NCBI GenBank assembly: GCA_964036295.1
Contig: OZ038467.1
Span: 21,211,670 to 21,275,669, forward strand
DNA length: 64,000 nt
Direction of reading: 5' to 3'
DNA from: Plumapathes pennacea
Lineage: Eukaryota; Cnidaria; Anthozoa; Antipatharia; Myriopathidae
The stretch's first letter is position 1. Each line of letters begins with the position of its first letter. Position numbers and translations under genes: made by a program. The notes under the pieces are model-generated. The model was not told where the DNA came from. It did no database searches and saw nothing but the letters and a program-made list of their open reading frames with translations. Positions 33,101-46,500 of this stretch are shown here, piece after piece.

Positions 33101-36100
33101 AGTTTTCTGCTTGAGTTCTGTAAGTTTACTGTAAACTTCCTTGGTTCCAAGCAACCAGCCCCTCTCAACATCACTTACAGCCTGCAACAGAACAGACACC
33201 CAAGAACAGAAATGAACAAGTCAGTAGTCAAAGTCTGGATGTCTTAAGGCCGATTTACAAGGCACGACTTTTGCTTTACAACTGTCGCATGCAAATTTCT
33301 TATGCCACAAAGTCGTATTATGTAAATCAACCCTAGGCCCTCCAGTTATAAGCAAAAATCGTACTGTGTAAATCAACCTCAACATGTAAATCCATGGTCC
33401 TTTACAATCATATTGTACTGTATCTTATATCATCTCTCACTATGCCCTCCCTAATTCCCACAAATTCTAAAAAAAAACACCTTTTTTGTATTCTACATTA
33501 CAATCACATACTTTCAGTCAAGTATTGATCCCAATAGCTGGAACTTGCTGATTGAACAGTTGATTCTCATAAAACTCTTCATACATGTTTTATAAAGTTG
33601 TTGTGGATGGTTAAAATAGTTTCTGTAGTACACCAGACAGGGAGGTGTGACAGCCTTTTTTGGGTTTGAAAATTGTCGAACAATAATATTGTTACAATTT
33701 CCTTTTCCACTTTATACTACAATGCAAATGAATATTTTTTTCATGAGAGATCATTCATCATGAGAATGTTACTCAGTTAGAAAGTTCTGGGCCATTGGTC
33801 CTTTTTCAGGTTTAAATATATGACCTCTGTCACCCCTCCCCCCTCAACTGGGACTTGGACAGTGTGCAGTCAATAAACATAGTAGCCAGAACCCATCCCC
33901 ACCCCCCTCTTTAAAAAGAATTCAGATTCATTCTAGATCGAGAGGAGTTAATAATAATCAAAATAATGTAGTTGTAGTAGCTCTACTGTACACCAAAATT
34001 TGTAAGTTAAAGTCATGTAACATGGGCACCCTGAATGTGCAAAATAGTATTGGCTCTTATAATTATTATAATAATAATACATATTAAATGCCTACATGTA
34101 CTAGAGCTGCTCTCTGAGTTCCTTTAAATATTGCACTCAGAAGAAACATCTTATACTCACCTGGACATACAACAAATTCATTCCAATTCTGTCTTGGATA
34201 ATTTTTTCTTCAAGTTTGACATCCCAAAAGCTAAAAAAATTAAGAGTAGCTGTTACTACTTAATAAATAAGTTTACCTCTATTTAAAAGAAAATAATTAC
34301 ACCCAAACCAAGACACTACACTCACATTTAGCACTGCGACCTTTATCTTGCAATGATCACTTTTACTTACGCTTTCCTCACAGCAATTCTATGCTTTCCC
34401 TCTGTCAGTTTCAGTGTTAGATATGGAGCCTCAAACTCTTGAATTTTTCTGACAACTGTAACAAACAAATCATTAAAACAGGTGGTATGGTTGGGCTGCT
34501 TGAATCATGCCAGTATTCAACTTACTTGATGCATCACCATCTTCTTCTCTTCTGATCAAGTACAATCCAAAGTAGTGCACTAGATCTTCATTCAGTTTGA
34601 TTTCAGCCATTGCAGCCTGTAGAAGAAATACAGGTCCTGGTTGTTCAAAGCATGACTAGGCTAATCCTGGGTTAGGTATAAACTTTCTCACTGAGAAAAG
34701 GAATGTTGTAAATTCTGAGTTAGCTGAACAATTTGGCCAAATACTTCAGAGCCCAGTCGCTCAACTAACACTTATTCAGCAGATAAAGTCACCTATCCAA
34801 AATCCAGTGGATAATTATGTCACATATAAGATAGGTATATAGGTATATCTGCTCTTTGAACAATAATCAGGTCTTGTCAGTGCAAATACAAGGTTTGCGT
34901 GAGGTCAATGCTCAGTACTAATAAGTACAATGATCACCAAATGCAAATTCAACTGAAGCCCCTAAACTCCCTATTGTCTATAAATAAAATGGCCAATAAT
35001 ACATCATGTACCGATATTATACACACACTTGACTGTAAGGACTTGTACCTCCAGTCCATTTTGTCAGTTGACTGGACTTTAAGGCTTATCTTCTGCCCAT
35101 TCACCAGATATATATCCAGATCAACATTCTCTGCCTGCACTTTCAGAGTTTGCTGAGGAGAAAGAGGGAGAAAAGATACAATGAAAGTCTTACTCGTGCA
35201 CAACATGAATTATTACAATGGCTAAAATAATCATCCTCACCACTTAATTTCAAATGTAAAGTAACAATACTTCAGTAGAGCATTGGGAAATTCAATCACA
35301 TTCTATATAACTTTCTTATTATGTGGCACATACTCATTTATATATTATTGTCCTGCTCTCATACCAGGACAACCCAGCTGCTTCCATGGCTGTACAGAAC
35401 AAAGTTCCACAAACCTTTTGGCAATTCAGTAGAAAGCAATATTGAAGACTGAACTGCTGACCACTTCAGAATCCTGGCAAACAATCTGCAGGTATTTTTC
35501 TAACTGTTCTCTCCTTTCCTCTATCTGAGGAACTGTTAAGGACAAAAGACGTCTCGGTGGAAACTTTGCTGTGATCCTTGCTCCATATTCTCTTTTCAGC
35601 TGTGAATTATTGTGTTATACAAAGAGAAAAATTAGTGACAAAGTTTTCTTATGCTTTCATTTCCTTGTTAAGTAATATAGTTTAATACATTATACTAACA
35701 AATACTGTATCACTTAGTAAAGATAATTCAGTTAGATTTCTGAGTATTCATAAACAAACATCTGTTGTCATTAAAAGAACAAGCCTCTGTTCATCTTCAG
35801 GATACAATGAGAACTGTGTCTACTACAAAGTTTGTACAGATTTTCAATTATGAAAAGGTTCAAACAAGGTATTTTTTAAGTCAAACATTGTGATATAGTA
35901 ATATTAATATATATGCATGCAAAACATATAATTTAGGTTCTTCCTAAATATCTTTACCTGCTCATGAAACTGGTAGAGCTCTGAGTATCTTATGGCACTG
36001 TGAAATGAACCATTGATGTGCACATTGTACGCCTGTAGACAAAACCCAGGAACACTCATGATTAGTAGCGAAATAGTAATATACCAACTCACCCATCAAG

Positions 36101-36974
36101 TACAGTATCTGCTGTATTACTGACAATGACACCAATTAATGTACCAGACACTGCTCCAAATGTATAGAACATCTTAGCTTATGTAAGTTTTTTGCCAGAA
36201 GGAAGCAATAGACCCCTGCACAGTATTGAATGCATGATCAGTAATAGGGCAAATATACACACATCGTTGCCATGTTTCTTTGTAATCACCAATCATGCAT
36301 TCAATACCATGTAGGGGTCAATTAGTCTTTCTTTTTTTTTTTTTTTTTTTTTACTGTCTTGTATACTGTTAACTGGATAACCAACATAACATATATTACA
36401 CCAACTGATGAAGGATATTTTCAGTGCAGTAAAATAACTGCCATCAAGGTCAATATGCTTCAAATACTTCTATACATGTGCGACAGGAAGCGATGGAAGT
36501 AATCGGTGCATTTTCTATTGTCAAATTATCAAGTAATTTGCATCTTTATGTCAACACGTCTCGCTCGACATCAAAGAGAATGTTAGTCTAAAAGTGACTG
36601 ACGAAACTGTTTCGCCACAAGATATTAAGCAGATTGTACTTGGAAATAAAATATGATTTGGATAGTTACTATATTTACATTGCTCGATCTGATATCGAAC
36701 TGATGCGGTTTCACTGTGCATACATACACGTACACGCAATAACTTACATCACACAAACTCGTACAACAGTTAGAATTCATGAATTTACTGATAACTGTGG
36801 GCTAGATGATAAATCTCATATGATTCCAATCCAATCTTTGGCCTGCCGAGATTCAAAAAAAGAAGTATGCATCTGTTCACTTCATCCATGGAGAATTTGC
36901 TTAAAAATACCCACCAAATAACTCGATCCACCCTGGTCCTTGAGGTCAACTGTATCGGGTATGGAGAAATGCAT
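30154..36974 (-). CDS. SNX17: Sorting nexin 17 (SNX17), 15 exons
   Basis: Exons from 5' to 3' are 36915-36974, 35958-36032, 35415-35599, 35049-35152, 34526-34616, 34371-34455, 34161-34230, 33089-33181, 32876-33016, 32770-32846, 32228-32330, 31107-31184, 30918-31004, 30631-30741 and 30154-30255. All have AG/GT borders and, except around exons 3-4, matching phases. The start MHFSIPDTVDLKDQGGSSYL and the end VFEGIGDDDL match vertebrate SNX17. The PX domain is in exons 1-3 (RYSELYQFHEQ, KFPPRRLLSL), the FERM-like domain in exons 4-12 (VNGQKISLKV, HYFGLYLIRREEDG, FWDVKLEEK, LAFEYLLTKDTLQW), and a Ser/Pro-rich tail follows. SNX17 binds PI3P on early endosomes and recycles NPxY cargo (integrins, LRP1) with Commander/retriever, which binds its C-terminal tail. 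Exons 3 and 4 each look one base short: at about 35436-35444 the frame leaves VFN and resumes at FLLNCQK, and near 35052 the phase to exon 5 fails by one. The gene is either damaged or mis-sequenced. Confidence 0.92.
32020..32190. repeat. 30-bp minisatellite, about 5.5 units, SNX17 intron
   Basis: The unit is TTTTCCCTGACCAATATATT, TTTCTCTGAC; five copies are almost identical. Looser TTTTCCCTGAC repeats extend to about 31780. Confidence 0.95.
33247..33380. mobile_element. MITE-like inverted repeat in SNX17 intron
   Basis: The left end reads GGCCGATTTACAAGGCACGA, continuing CTTTTGC. The right end, read on the minus strand, is GTTGATTTACACAGTACGAT, continuing TTTTGC. Termini are inverted and about 28 bp with mismatches. 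The target duplication is unclear. Confidence 0.5.
33635..33975 (+). repeat. Dispersed repeat, copy 2, SNX17 intron
   Basis: This is the second copy of the repeat at 29570-30030, about 4.1 kb away and in direct orientation. It is shorter and lacks the long C run. Confidence 0.8.
36206..36325. mobile_element. Small hairpin/MITE-like element in SNX17 intron 1
   Basis: Arms of about 30 bp are inverted: GACCCCTGCACAGTATTGAA, continuing TGCATGAT, against the minus-strand reading of the right end, GACCCCTACATGGTATTGAA, continuing TGCATGAT. The spacer is about 55 bp. A long T run follows at 36331-36352. Confidence 0.55.
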
Positions 36975-37063
36975 CTTAATACACCCAAGTATTCTGTTAA
37001 AACCTTGACAATCAACCAATCAACCTAACACCCTCTCAATCCGCCATCATTCCTTCGAATTAG

Positions 37064-37074
37064 GTCACGTGGTC
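37064..37074. promoter_or_regulatory. E-box (CACGTG) upstream of SNX17
   Basis: GTCACGTGGTC lies about 90 bases upstream of the SNX17 ATG. It matches eight of ten positions of the CLEAR motif bound by TFEB/TFE3 (GTCACGTGAC). A simple E-box of this kind is common, so regulation of SNX17 by TFEB is speculative. Confidence 0.3.
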
Positions 37075-37442
37075 AAAACACGGCGGTGACTGGTACCAAG
37101 TGGAGACTCAAATATGGCCAATAGCTGGAAAATATGATATATTTCTGGTGACACACAAGGAGAAAAATAAAAGGTGATCAATCTTATCTAAGCTACAAGG
37201 ACTTTAGTTTGTGCATAACCTAGCTAATAAGGGACTGACCATATATTTGAAGGGGAGAGGGGAGGGCTGGTGCAAAGGGGGGAGGGTGACTTCCTTTTAT
37301 GTAACCCAAAATGGGAGGGCCACCAAAAGTTATGGCAGGAGTGTGGGGAGGATGACATATTTTTGTGTACAATCCTGTTCACTGTAAGTGCTGTAGTTCT
37401 CTCTAGAAGGCATGAAATGAAATTTTAGAGAGCCAAAAAAAA

Positions 37443-37793
37443 TGTTAACGGCATTTCCCAGACATACAGAAACAGTCCCTGAAACTCTCATGCGACTCTG
37501 AAGCTTCACCGACACTATACATCGTTTTTAATACGGATAAAAAAAAATTAAATTAACTTGCCCGCAAATGATTGTTTGTTATGCAAAGTTTAAAGTCTTG
37601 GTACTTGCAGATCCACTTAGATATAATAAATAATTCAACATCAGCACATTTCCTAAATATACAGAAACAGTCCCTGAAACTTTCATGCGATTGTAAAGCT
37701 TCGCCAACACTATACATCGTTTTTAATTAGAACCAAAAAATACGTTTTCCGCTAAACTTGACCGGAAATGATTGCTTGTTATGCGAACGTTTA
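37443..37793. repeat. Two copies of an about 200-bp repeat
   Basis: Positions 37443-37590 and 37645-37793 share ACAGAAACAGTCCCTGAAAC, CACTATACATCGTTTTTAAT and AAATGATTG.TTGTTATGC. They lead directly into the 250-bp satellite. The interval 37080-37440 has no recognised feature. Confidence 0.8.
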
Positions 37794-37795
37794 AC

Positions 37796-38603
37796 GAACT
37801 TTTCTATGCATTTTATGTTGGTGAAGCCTTAAGATTACACGGTATATATTACTGATACATGCTTTTAAAATGCAAAAAAGCTATCTTGGAAAATACAAAT
37901 TTTAAAAATTTTCCCACCAGACCATCCGCCAGACCTCACTAAGCTGCTCGAGCCTCCGGCGCTCGCAAATCTCCCTACTATTTTGCTCTTACAGGGTCTT
38001 AATCACTGCACAAAACACATACAAAATACAAAACCAATGTCAAACTTTTCTATGCATTTTAGGTTGGTATAGCCTTGAGATTACACAGCACATACTGTGA
38101 CACACGCTCTCAAAATGCAGGAAATGCTATGTCAGAAAAAAGAAATCTTAAAAATTTTCCCAGGGGGACCATCCCCCGGACCTCCCTAGGCTGCTCAAGT
38201 GTGCGGCAATCGCAAATCTCCCTTCTATTTAGCTCTAACGGGATCTCAAACACCACACGTAACATATACACAAGATACAAAATGAATAATGAACTTTTCC
38301 ACGCATTTTAAGCTTAAGTGAAGCCTGCAGATTACACAGCACATACTACTGAATCGCACTCTCAAAATGCAGGAAATGCTATCTCAGTAGAGACAAATCT
38401 TAAAAATTTTCTCACGAGACAATCGCCCGGACCCCGCTAATCTCCTCAAGCCTACCGAGCTCGCAAATTTCCCTACTATTCCGCCCTAACAGGATCGCAA
38501 TCACCGCACAAAACATATGTATAAGATCCAAAATGAATAATGAACTTTTCCACGCATTTTAAGCTAGTGAAGCCTGCAGATTACACAGCACATACTACTG
38601 ATG
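37796..38603. repeat. About 250-bp satellite, 3.3 units
   Basis: Units start near 37796, 38043, 38291 and 38541 with GAACTTTTC.A.GCATTTT. Each has AAATGCA..AAATGCTAT, CTTAAAAATTTTC and an imperfect GGACC/GGTCC-type core. Copies are diverged. The last is cut at about 38603 where the LINE begins. Confidence 0.85.
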
Positions 38604-39960
38604 TCAAAATGATTGGTGCTATCTCAGATGATAACTCCTTTAAGATACGAGTGGGTAAGGACCACCTGCCTTGCTTACATTAAGAAAGTCTAGCAATTTC
38701 TGAACACCCGAGGATGTTATTATTATTCTACCTATATCTGATGACATGATAAGGCAGGATGTAGGCTAGGCATAAAACCAATGTTCTCTTTAGTAAATAT
38801 TAAAAAGAAATAGTTGTTAAGAACAATTGCTTTGCCGATGCTATCTGAGATAATATCATCATTTTGTTGTAATGGATGAACCCCAATGTTATAACGTCTC
38901 TTAGCCTTTAAAAAACCCCAAAATTTCTTTGGCTGTTCCGATATGGAAGCATCAAGTAGGTTGTTGATGAAATCCCAGTATGACTTATTTAGTTTCTGCT
39001 TATACACTTTCCGAGTATGTCTATATTTAGCCTTATCCTACTCCAGGTGTGAGCGCTTCTGTACGTTACATAGTCTCTGAACCTTCCTGTTTAGTTTCTT
39101 CAGGTTTTGACTGAACCAAGGGAGGTTATACCTAGTAGAAGTAACCTTAGAAGGGATATGTTTCTCCATAAGGGAGACTATCTGAGACTTAACAATTTAC
39201 AAATTTTCTTGAATTGAAAACTATCAAAAAAGAATAAGCTAAACTTCATCAGTTCGTGTCTTATGTTAGAGAAGTTCCCTTTGGAGTACAGAAACACCTT
39301 CCTCTTAATTGGGCGAGGCACCTTAGATGAGACTAAGGTCTCTATTTGTACTATATCATGGTCACCGAAGCCTGACTGTACTTCAACAGAGCCTATAAGG
39401 GTGTGATTTGAGGTGAAAAATAAGTCCAGTATTTTACCTCCTCGGGTAGGATCTGTTACAACTTGTTCCAGATTGTAGGTACAACACATGTCCAACACCT
39501 TCAGGCTGGCTGCAGGCTGTAGCATGCATACTACCCTGCGAGATAGTGCCTATCTCCCAGCAAATGTCTCCTCCAAGGTTGAAGTCACCACCCAAGTACA
39601 CAAGAGAATTTCCCAATTTCTTCTGTAGCTTGGAGAGAGAGAAGTCAAGTTCATTCAGGGCTTCGAGGGAACTGTTAGGATTGTAGAAGGCTCCAACGTA
39701 TGCTTGTTTTTTGCCGTTAAGTGAGACCTTGATCCAAATGGATTCACAATCTGAGTGAAGGTCATCAAGTTCTTCACAAGTAAGGTCCTTGACTGCAATC
39801 AAGACTCCCCCATATTCATCCGGTCTGTCTTTACGGAAGACAGAGTAGCTGGAAGGGAAAATTTCACATGTCTTAATGGAAGGATTAAGCCAGGTCTTGG
39901 TATAGAGCCCATATAGAGCGCTGTTCGCCCATGCGCGCCGTGCACAGTCAACACGCATTC
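38604..39960 (-). mobile_element. LINE fragment: endonuclease and start of RT
   Basis: On the minus strand from 39960: an APE-type endonuclease (TKTWLNPSI, FRKDRPDEYGGVLIAVK, YLGGDFNLGGD), then VVTDPTRGGKILDLFF and SGFGDHDIVQIE, the endonuclease C-terminal motifs. A linker follows (PKKFWGFLKAKRRYN) and the first RT block (VQKLLDFLNVSKAGGP, LKELSSEIAPIIL). Frameshifts occur near 39540 and in the linker. The catalytic RT part (YADD region) is absent because the sequence stops at 38604 against the satellite. It most resembles cnidarian CR1/L2- or RTE-type elements, but I cannot assign a clade with certainty. It is truncated at both ends and inactive. Confidence 0.85.
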
Positions 39961-40534
39961 AAAGCGACATCATATCAGCTCAGAAGATGAATCCACCCAA
40001 AGCCCACGGCGTTCGTAGTTTTAAGTGTTCGTAACGGCTACCACGAACCGCAGTTAATGTGTGTTTCTCCTCATCATCCGGCCGTATGAACTCGCGATCA
40101 TTCCTCCAATTCAGACCCAGAAGCGTTCGTGAACAAGCCAGAAGAAACTCACGAACAGCCGCAAGAGGTGAGTGCGTTATATTTCTCTCACTAACAACCG
40201 GATTCCGTTAGAATTGTGGACGGCTTGGGTCAGTTCGCGACAGTTTATTTTTCTCTGCTGAACACACCATGTTACGATATCAACTTGCAGCGCTCTCGAT
40301 TGATGCACAAAGCGCTCTAAAACTGACGAGAGCGCTTGTGTCGTCCGCGAAGCAGCCAATCACGAGGCTGGAAAGGCCAAATTCGGGCGGAAAATTTACA
40401 GATATATAGTGCTGCACCAGTAATCCTTACCCTACCGAACTACTCTCCCTGTCAGTCGGGTCATTCCACAGTATTTGGTAATGTTACGGAGGGGAAAATC
40501 AGAGCATTTCAAGGCCTCAAAATTTGACAAATTC
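39961..40534. other. No gene recognised between LINE and satellite
   Basis: This holds some GC-rich sequence with AGAGCGCT/AGCGCTCT inverted motifs (about 40290-40335). Apparent open frames here are short and without support. Confidence 0.3.
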
Positions 40535-43500
40535 CAATACCTTTCCGAAACCCCGTTTAAATACTACCGTAGTCAAACTTTGTATTTACACAATCTCGTA
40601 ACCGGAAATCTCTACTTACGCACGCCTCTGCGTAACCCCGTTTAAAATCTACCTCAGTCAAACTCTGTCTTTGCACATTCCCCTAAGCGGACAGCTCTAC
40701 TTACGGACACCTCTGCGAAACCCCGTTCAAACTCTACCTCAGTCAAACTCTGTCTTTACACATTCTCGTAAGGGGACAGCTCTACTGACGGACGCCTCTG
40801 CGAAATCGCGATTAAACTCTAGCTCAATCAAACTCTCTATTTACACACTCTCGTAAGCGGACAGCTCTACTTACGGACACCTCTGCGAAACCCCGCTTAA
40901 ACTTTACCTCAGTCAAACTCAATCTTTACACACTCTCGTCAACGGACAGCTCTACATACGGACACCTCTGCGAAATCCCGATTAAAGTCTAGCTCAATCA
41001 AACTCTGTATTTACACACTCTCGTAAGTAGACAGCTCTACTTACGGAAACCTCTGCGAAACCCCGTTTAAACTCTAGTTCAGTCAAACTCTGTATTTAAA
41101 CACTCTCGTAAGCGGACAGCTCTACTTATACAAACGCCCATGTGAAACCACGTTTAAATTCTACCTCATACAAACTCTGTATTTACACATTCTCGTAAAC
41201 GGATAACTCTACTTACGGACACATCTTCAAAACCCCGTTTAAACTCTACCTCAGTCAAACTCTATCTTTACACACTCTCGTCAACGGACAGCTTTACATA
41301 CGGACACCTCTGCGAAATCCCGATTAAACTCTAGCTCAATCAAACTCTGTATTTACACACTCTCGTAAGTAGACAGCTCTACTTACGGACACCTCTGCAA
41401 AACCCCGTTTAAACTCTAGTTCAGTCAAACTCTGTATTTACACAATCTCGTAAGCGGACGGCTCTACATACGGACACCTCTGGGAAACCCCGTTTAAACT
41501 CTACCTCAGTCAAACATTGTTTTTACACATTCTCGTCAGCAAACACCTCTACATACGAATACCTTTCCGAAACCCCGTTTAAATACTACCGTAGTCAAAC
41601 TTTGTATTTACACAATCTCGTAACCGGAAATCTCTACTTACGCACGCCTCTGCGTAACCCCGTTTAAAATCTACCTCAGTCAAACTCTGTCTTTGCACAT
41701 TCCCCTAAGCGGACAGCTCTACTTACGGACACCTCTGCGAAACCCCGTTTAAACTCTACCTCAGTCAAACTCTGTATTTACACATTCCCCTAAGCGGACA
41801 GCTCTACTTACACACGCCTCTGCGTAACCCCGTTTAAACTCTAGCTCAGTCAAACTCCATCTTTACACACTCTCGTCAGCGAACAGCTCTACATACGGAC
41901 ACCTGTGCGAAACCCCGCTTAAACTCTACCTCAATCAAACTCTGTATTTACACATTCTCGTAAGCGGACAGCTCTACTTACGGACATCTCTGCGAAACCC
42001 CGTTTAAACTTTACCTCAGTCAATGTCCATCTTTACACACTCTCGTCAGCGGACAGCTCTACATACGGACACCTCTGCGAAATCGCGATTAAACTCTAGC
42101 TCAATCAAACTCTGTATTTACACACTCTCGTAAGTAGACAGCTCTACTTACGGACAGCTCTGCGAAACCCCGTTTAAACTCTAGCTCAGTCAAACTCTGC
42201 CTTTACACACTCTCGAAAGCGGACAGCTCTACATACGGACACCTCTCCAAAACCCCGTTTAAATACTACCTTAGTCAAACTTTGTAGTTACACATTCTCG
42301 TAACCGGAAAGCTCTACTTACGCACGCCTCTGCGTAAGCCCGTTTAAACTCTACCTCAGTCAAACTCTGTCTTTACACATTGTCCTAAGGGAAGAGCTCT
42401 ACTTACAAACGCCTATGTGAAACCACGTTTAAATTCTACCTCATTCAAACTTTGTATTTACGCATTCTCGTAAGCGGAAAGCTCTACTTACGGACACATC
42501 TGCGAAACCCCGTTTAAACTCTAGCTCAGTTAAATTCTGTATTTACACATTCTCGTAAGCCGAAAGCTCTACATACAGACACCACTGGGAAATCCCGTTT
42601 AAACTCTACCTCAGTCAAACTCTGTATTTACATATTCTCGTAAGCAGACAGATCCACTTACGGACAGCACTGCGAAACCCCGATTAAACTCTAGATCAAT
42701 CAAACTTTGTATTTACACACTCTCGTAAGCAGACAGCTCTACTTACGGACATCTCTGAAAACACCGTTCAAACTCTAGCTCAGGGAAATTCTGTCTTTAC
42801 ACATTCTCGTAAGCGGACAGCTCTACTTACGGACAGCTCTGCGAAACCCCGTTTAAACTCTAGCTCAATCAAACTCTGTATTTACACACTCTCGTAATCA
42901 GACAGCTCTAAATAAGGACACCTCTGCCAAACCCCGTTTAAACTCTACCTCAGTGAAATCTGTCTTTACACATTCTCGTCAGCAAACAGCTCTACAGAAA
43001 AACACCTCTGCGAAATCCCAATTAAACTCTACCTCAGTCAAACTCTGTATTTACACATTCTCGTAAGCGGAAAGCTCTACTTACGCACGCCTCTGCGAAA
43101 CCCCGATTAAACTCTAGCTCAATCAAACTCTGTATTTAAACACTCTCCTAAGCAGACAGTTCTACTTACGGACATCTCTGCGAAACCCCGTTTAAACTCT
43201 ACCTCAGTCAAACTCTGTCTTTACACATTCTCCTAAGCGAACAACTCTACTTGCGGACACTTCTCCGAAACCCCGTTTAAACTCTACCTCAGTGAAATCT
43301 GTCTTTTCACATTCTCGTAAGCAAACAGCTTTACATACGAACATCTCTCCGAACCCCGTTTAAACTTTACCCCATTCAAACTCTGTCTTTACACATTCTC
43401 GTAAGCAGACAGCTCTACTTACGTACGCCTCTGGGTAACCTCGTTTGAACTCTACCTCAGTCAAACTTTGTATTTACACATTCTCGTAAGCGGACAGCTC

Positions 43501-46500
43501 TACTTACGCACGCCTCTGCGTAACCCCGTTTAATCTCTACCTCAGTCAAACTCTATATTTACACATTCTCGTAAGCAGACAGCTCTACTTACGCACGCCT
43601 CTGCGTAACCCCGTTTAAACTCTACCTCAGTCAAACTCTGTATTTACACATTCTCGTAAGCGGACAGCTCTACTTACGGACACATCTGCGAAACCCCGTT
43701 CAAACTCTACCTCAGTGAAATCTGTCTTTACACATTCTTGTCAGCGAACAGCTCCACATACGAACACCTCTCCGAAACCCCGTTTAAACTTTACCTTAGT
43801 CAAACTCTGTATTTACACATTCTCGTAAGCGGAAAGCTCTTCTTACGCACTCCCCTGCGTAACCCCGTTTAAACTCTAGCTCAGTCAAACTCTGTATTTA
43901 CACATTCCCGTAAGCGGACAGCTCTACTTACGGACACCTCTGTGAAACCCCGATTAAAGTCTAGCTCAATCAAACTCTGTATATACACACCCTCGTAAGC
44001 AGACAGCTCTACGTACGGACACCTCTGCGTAACCCCGATTAAACTCTACCTCAGTCAAACTCTGTATTTAGACATTCTAGTAAGCGGACAGCTCTACTTA
44101 CGGACAACTCTGCGAAACCCCGATTGAACTCTAGATCAATCAAACTTTGTATTTACACACTCTCGTAGCAGACAGCTCTACTTACGGACACCTCTGCGAA
44201 ACCCCGTTTAAACTCTAGCTCAGTCAAACTCTGTATTTACACATTCTCGTAAGCGGACAGCTCTACTTACGGACACCTCTGTGAAACCCCGTTCAAACTC
44301 TACCTCAGTCAAACTCTGTCTTTACACATTCTCGTAAGGGGACAGCTCTACTGACGGACGCCTCTGCGAAACCACGTTTAACTTTACCTCAGTCAAACTC
44401 TGTATTTACACATTCTCGTAAGCGGACAGCTCTACTTACGGACACATCTGCGAAACCCCGTTCAAACTCTACCTCAGTGAAATCTGTCTTTACACATTCT
44501 CGTCAGCGAACAGCTCTACATACGAACACCTCTCCGAAACCCCGTTTAAACTCTACCTCAGTCAAACTCTGTATTTACACATTCTCGTAAGCGGAAAGCT
44601 CTTCTTACGCACTCCTCAGCGAAACCCCGTTTAAACTCTAGCTCAGTCAAACTCTGTATTTACACATTCCCGTAAGCGGACAGCTCTACTTACGGACAGC
44701 TCTGTGAAACCCTCCTTTGAACTCTATCTCAGTTAAACTCTGTATTTATACATTCTCGTAAGCGGACAGCTCTACTTACGGACACCTCTGCGAAACCCTG
44801 ATTAAACTCTACCTCAGTCAAACTCTGTATTTAGACATTCTAGTAAGCGGACAACTCTAATTACGGACAACTCTGCGAAACCCCGATTGAACTCTAGCTC
44901 AATCAAACTTTGTATTTACACACTCTCGTAGCAGACAGCTCTACTTACGGACACCTCTGCGAAACCCCGTTTAAACTCTAGCTCAGTCAAACTCTGCCTT
45001 TACACACTCTCGTAAGCTGACAGCTCTACATACGGACACCTCTGCGAAACCCCGTTCAAACTCTACCTCAGTCAAACTCTGTATTTACACATTGTGGTAA
45101 GCGGACAGCTCTACTTACAGACACCTCTGTGAAACCCCGTTCAAACTCTACCTCATTCAAACTCTGTATTTACACATTCCCGTAAGCGGACAGCTCTACT
45201 TACGGACAGCTTTGTGAAACCCTCCTTTTAACTCTATCTCAGTTAAACTCTATATTTATACATTCTCGTAAGCGGACAGCTCTACTTACGGACACCTCTT
45301 CGAAACCCCGATTAAAGTCTAGCTCAATCAAACTCTGTATTTACACACCCTCGTAAGCAGACAGCTCTACTTACGGACACCTCTGCGTAACCCCGATTAA
45401 ACTCTACCTCAGTCAAACTCTGTAGTTACACATTCTCGTAAGCGGACAGCTCTACTTACGGACACATCTGCGAAACCCCGTTCAAACTCTACCTCAGTGA
45501 AATCTGTCTTTACACATTCTCGTCAGCGAACAGCTCCACATACGAACACCTCTTCGAAACCCCGTTTAAACTTTACCTTAGTCAAACTCTGTATTTACAC
45601 ATTCTCGTAAGCGGAAAGCTCTTCTTACGCACTCCCCTGCGTAACCCCGTTTAAACTCTAGCTCAGTCAAACTCTGTATTTACACATTCCCGTAAGCGGA
45701 CAGCTCTACTTACGGACAGCTCTGTGAAACCCTCCTTTGAACTCTGTCTCAGTTAAACTCTGTATTTATACATTCTCGTAAGCGGACAGCTCTACTTACG
45801 GACACCTCTGCGAAACCCCGATTAAAGTCTAGCTCAATCAAACTCTGTATTTACACACCCTCGTAAGCAGACAGCTCTACTTACGGACACCTCTGCGTAA
45901 CCCCGATTAAACTCTACCTCAGTCAAACTCTGTATTTAGACATTCTAGTAAGCGGACAGCTCTACTTACGGACAACTCTGCGAAACCCCGATTGAACTCT
46001 AGCTCAATCAAACTTTGTATTTACACACTCTCGTAGCAGACAGCTCTACTTACGGACACCTCTGCGAAACCCCGTTTAAACTCTAGCTCAGTCAAACTCT
46101 GCCTTTACACACTCTCGTAAGCTGACAGCTCTACATACGGACACCTCTGCGAAACCCTGTTCAAACTCTTCCTCAGTCAAACTCTGTATTTACACATTCT
46201 CGTAAGCGGACAGCTCTACTTACGGACACCTCTGTGAAACCCCGTTCAAACTCTACCTCAGTCAAACTCTGTCTTTACACATTCTCGTAAGGGGACAGCT
46301 CTACTGAGGGACGCCTCTGCGAAACCACGTTTAACTTTACCTCAGTCAAACTCTGTATTTACACATTCTCGTAAGCGGACAGCTCTACTTACGGACACAT
46401 CTGCGAAACCCCGTTCAAACTCTACCTCAGTGAAATCTGTCTTTACACATTCTCGTCAGCGAACAGCTCTACATACGAACACCTCTCCGAAACCCCGTTT

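Noticed and set aside
40177..40359. Minus-strand 60-codon frame upstream of the LINE
   Set aside because: It is short and unsupported, with no similarity to a LINE ORF1 or host protein that I can recognise.
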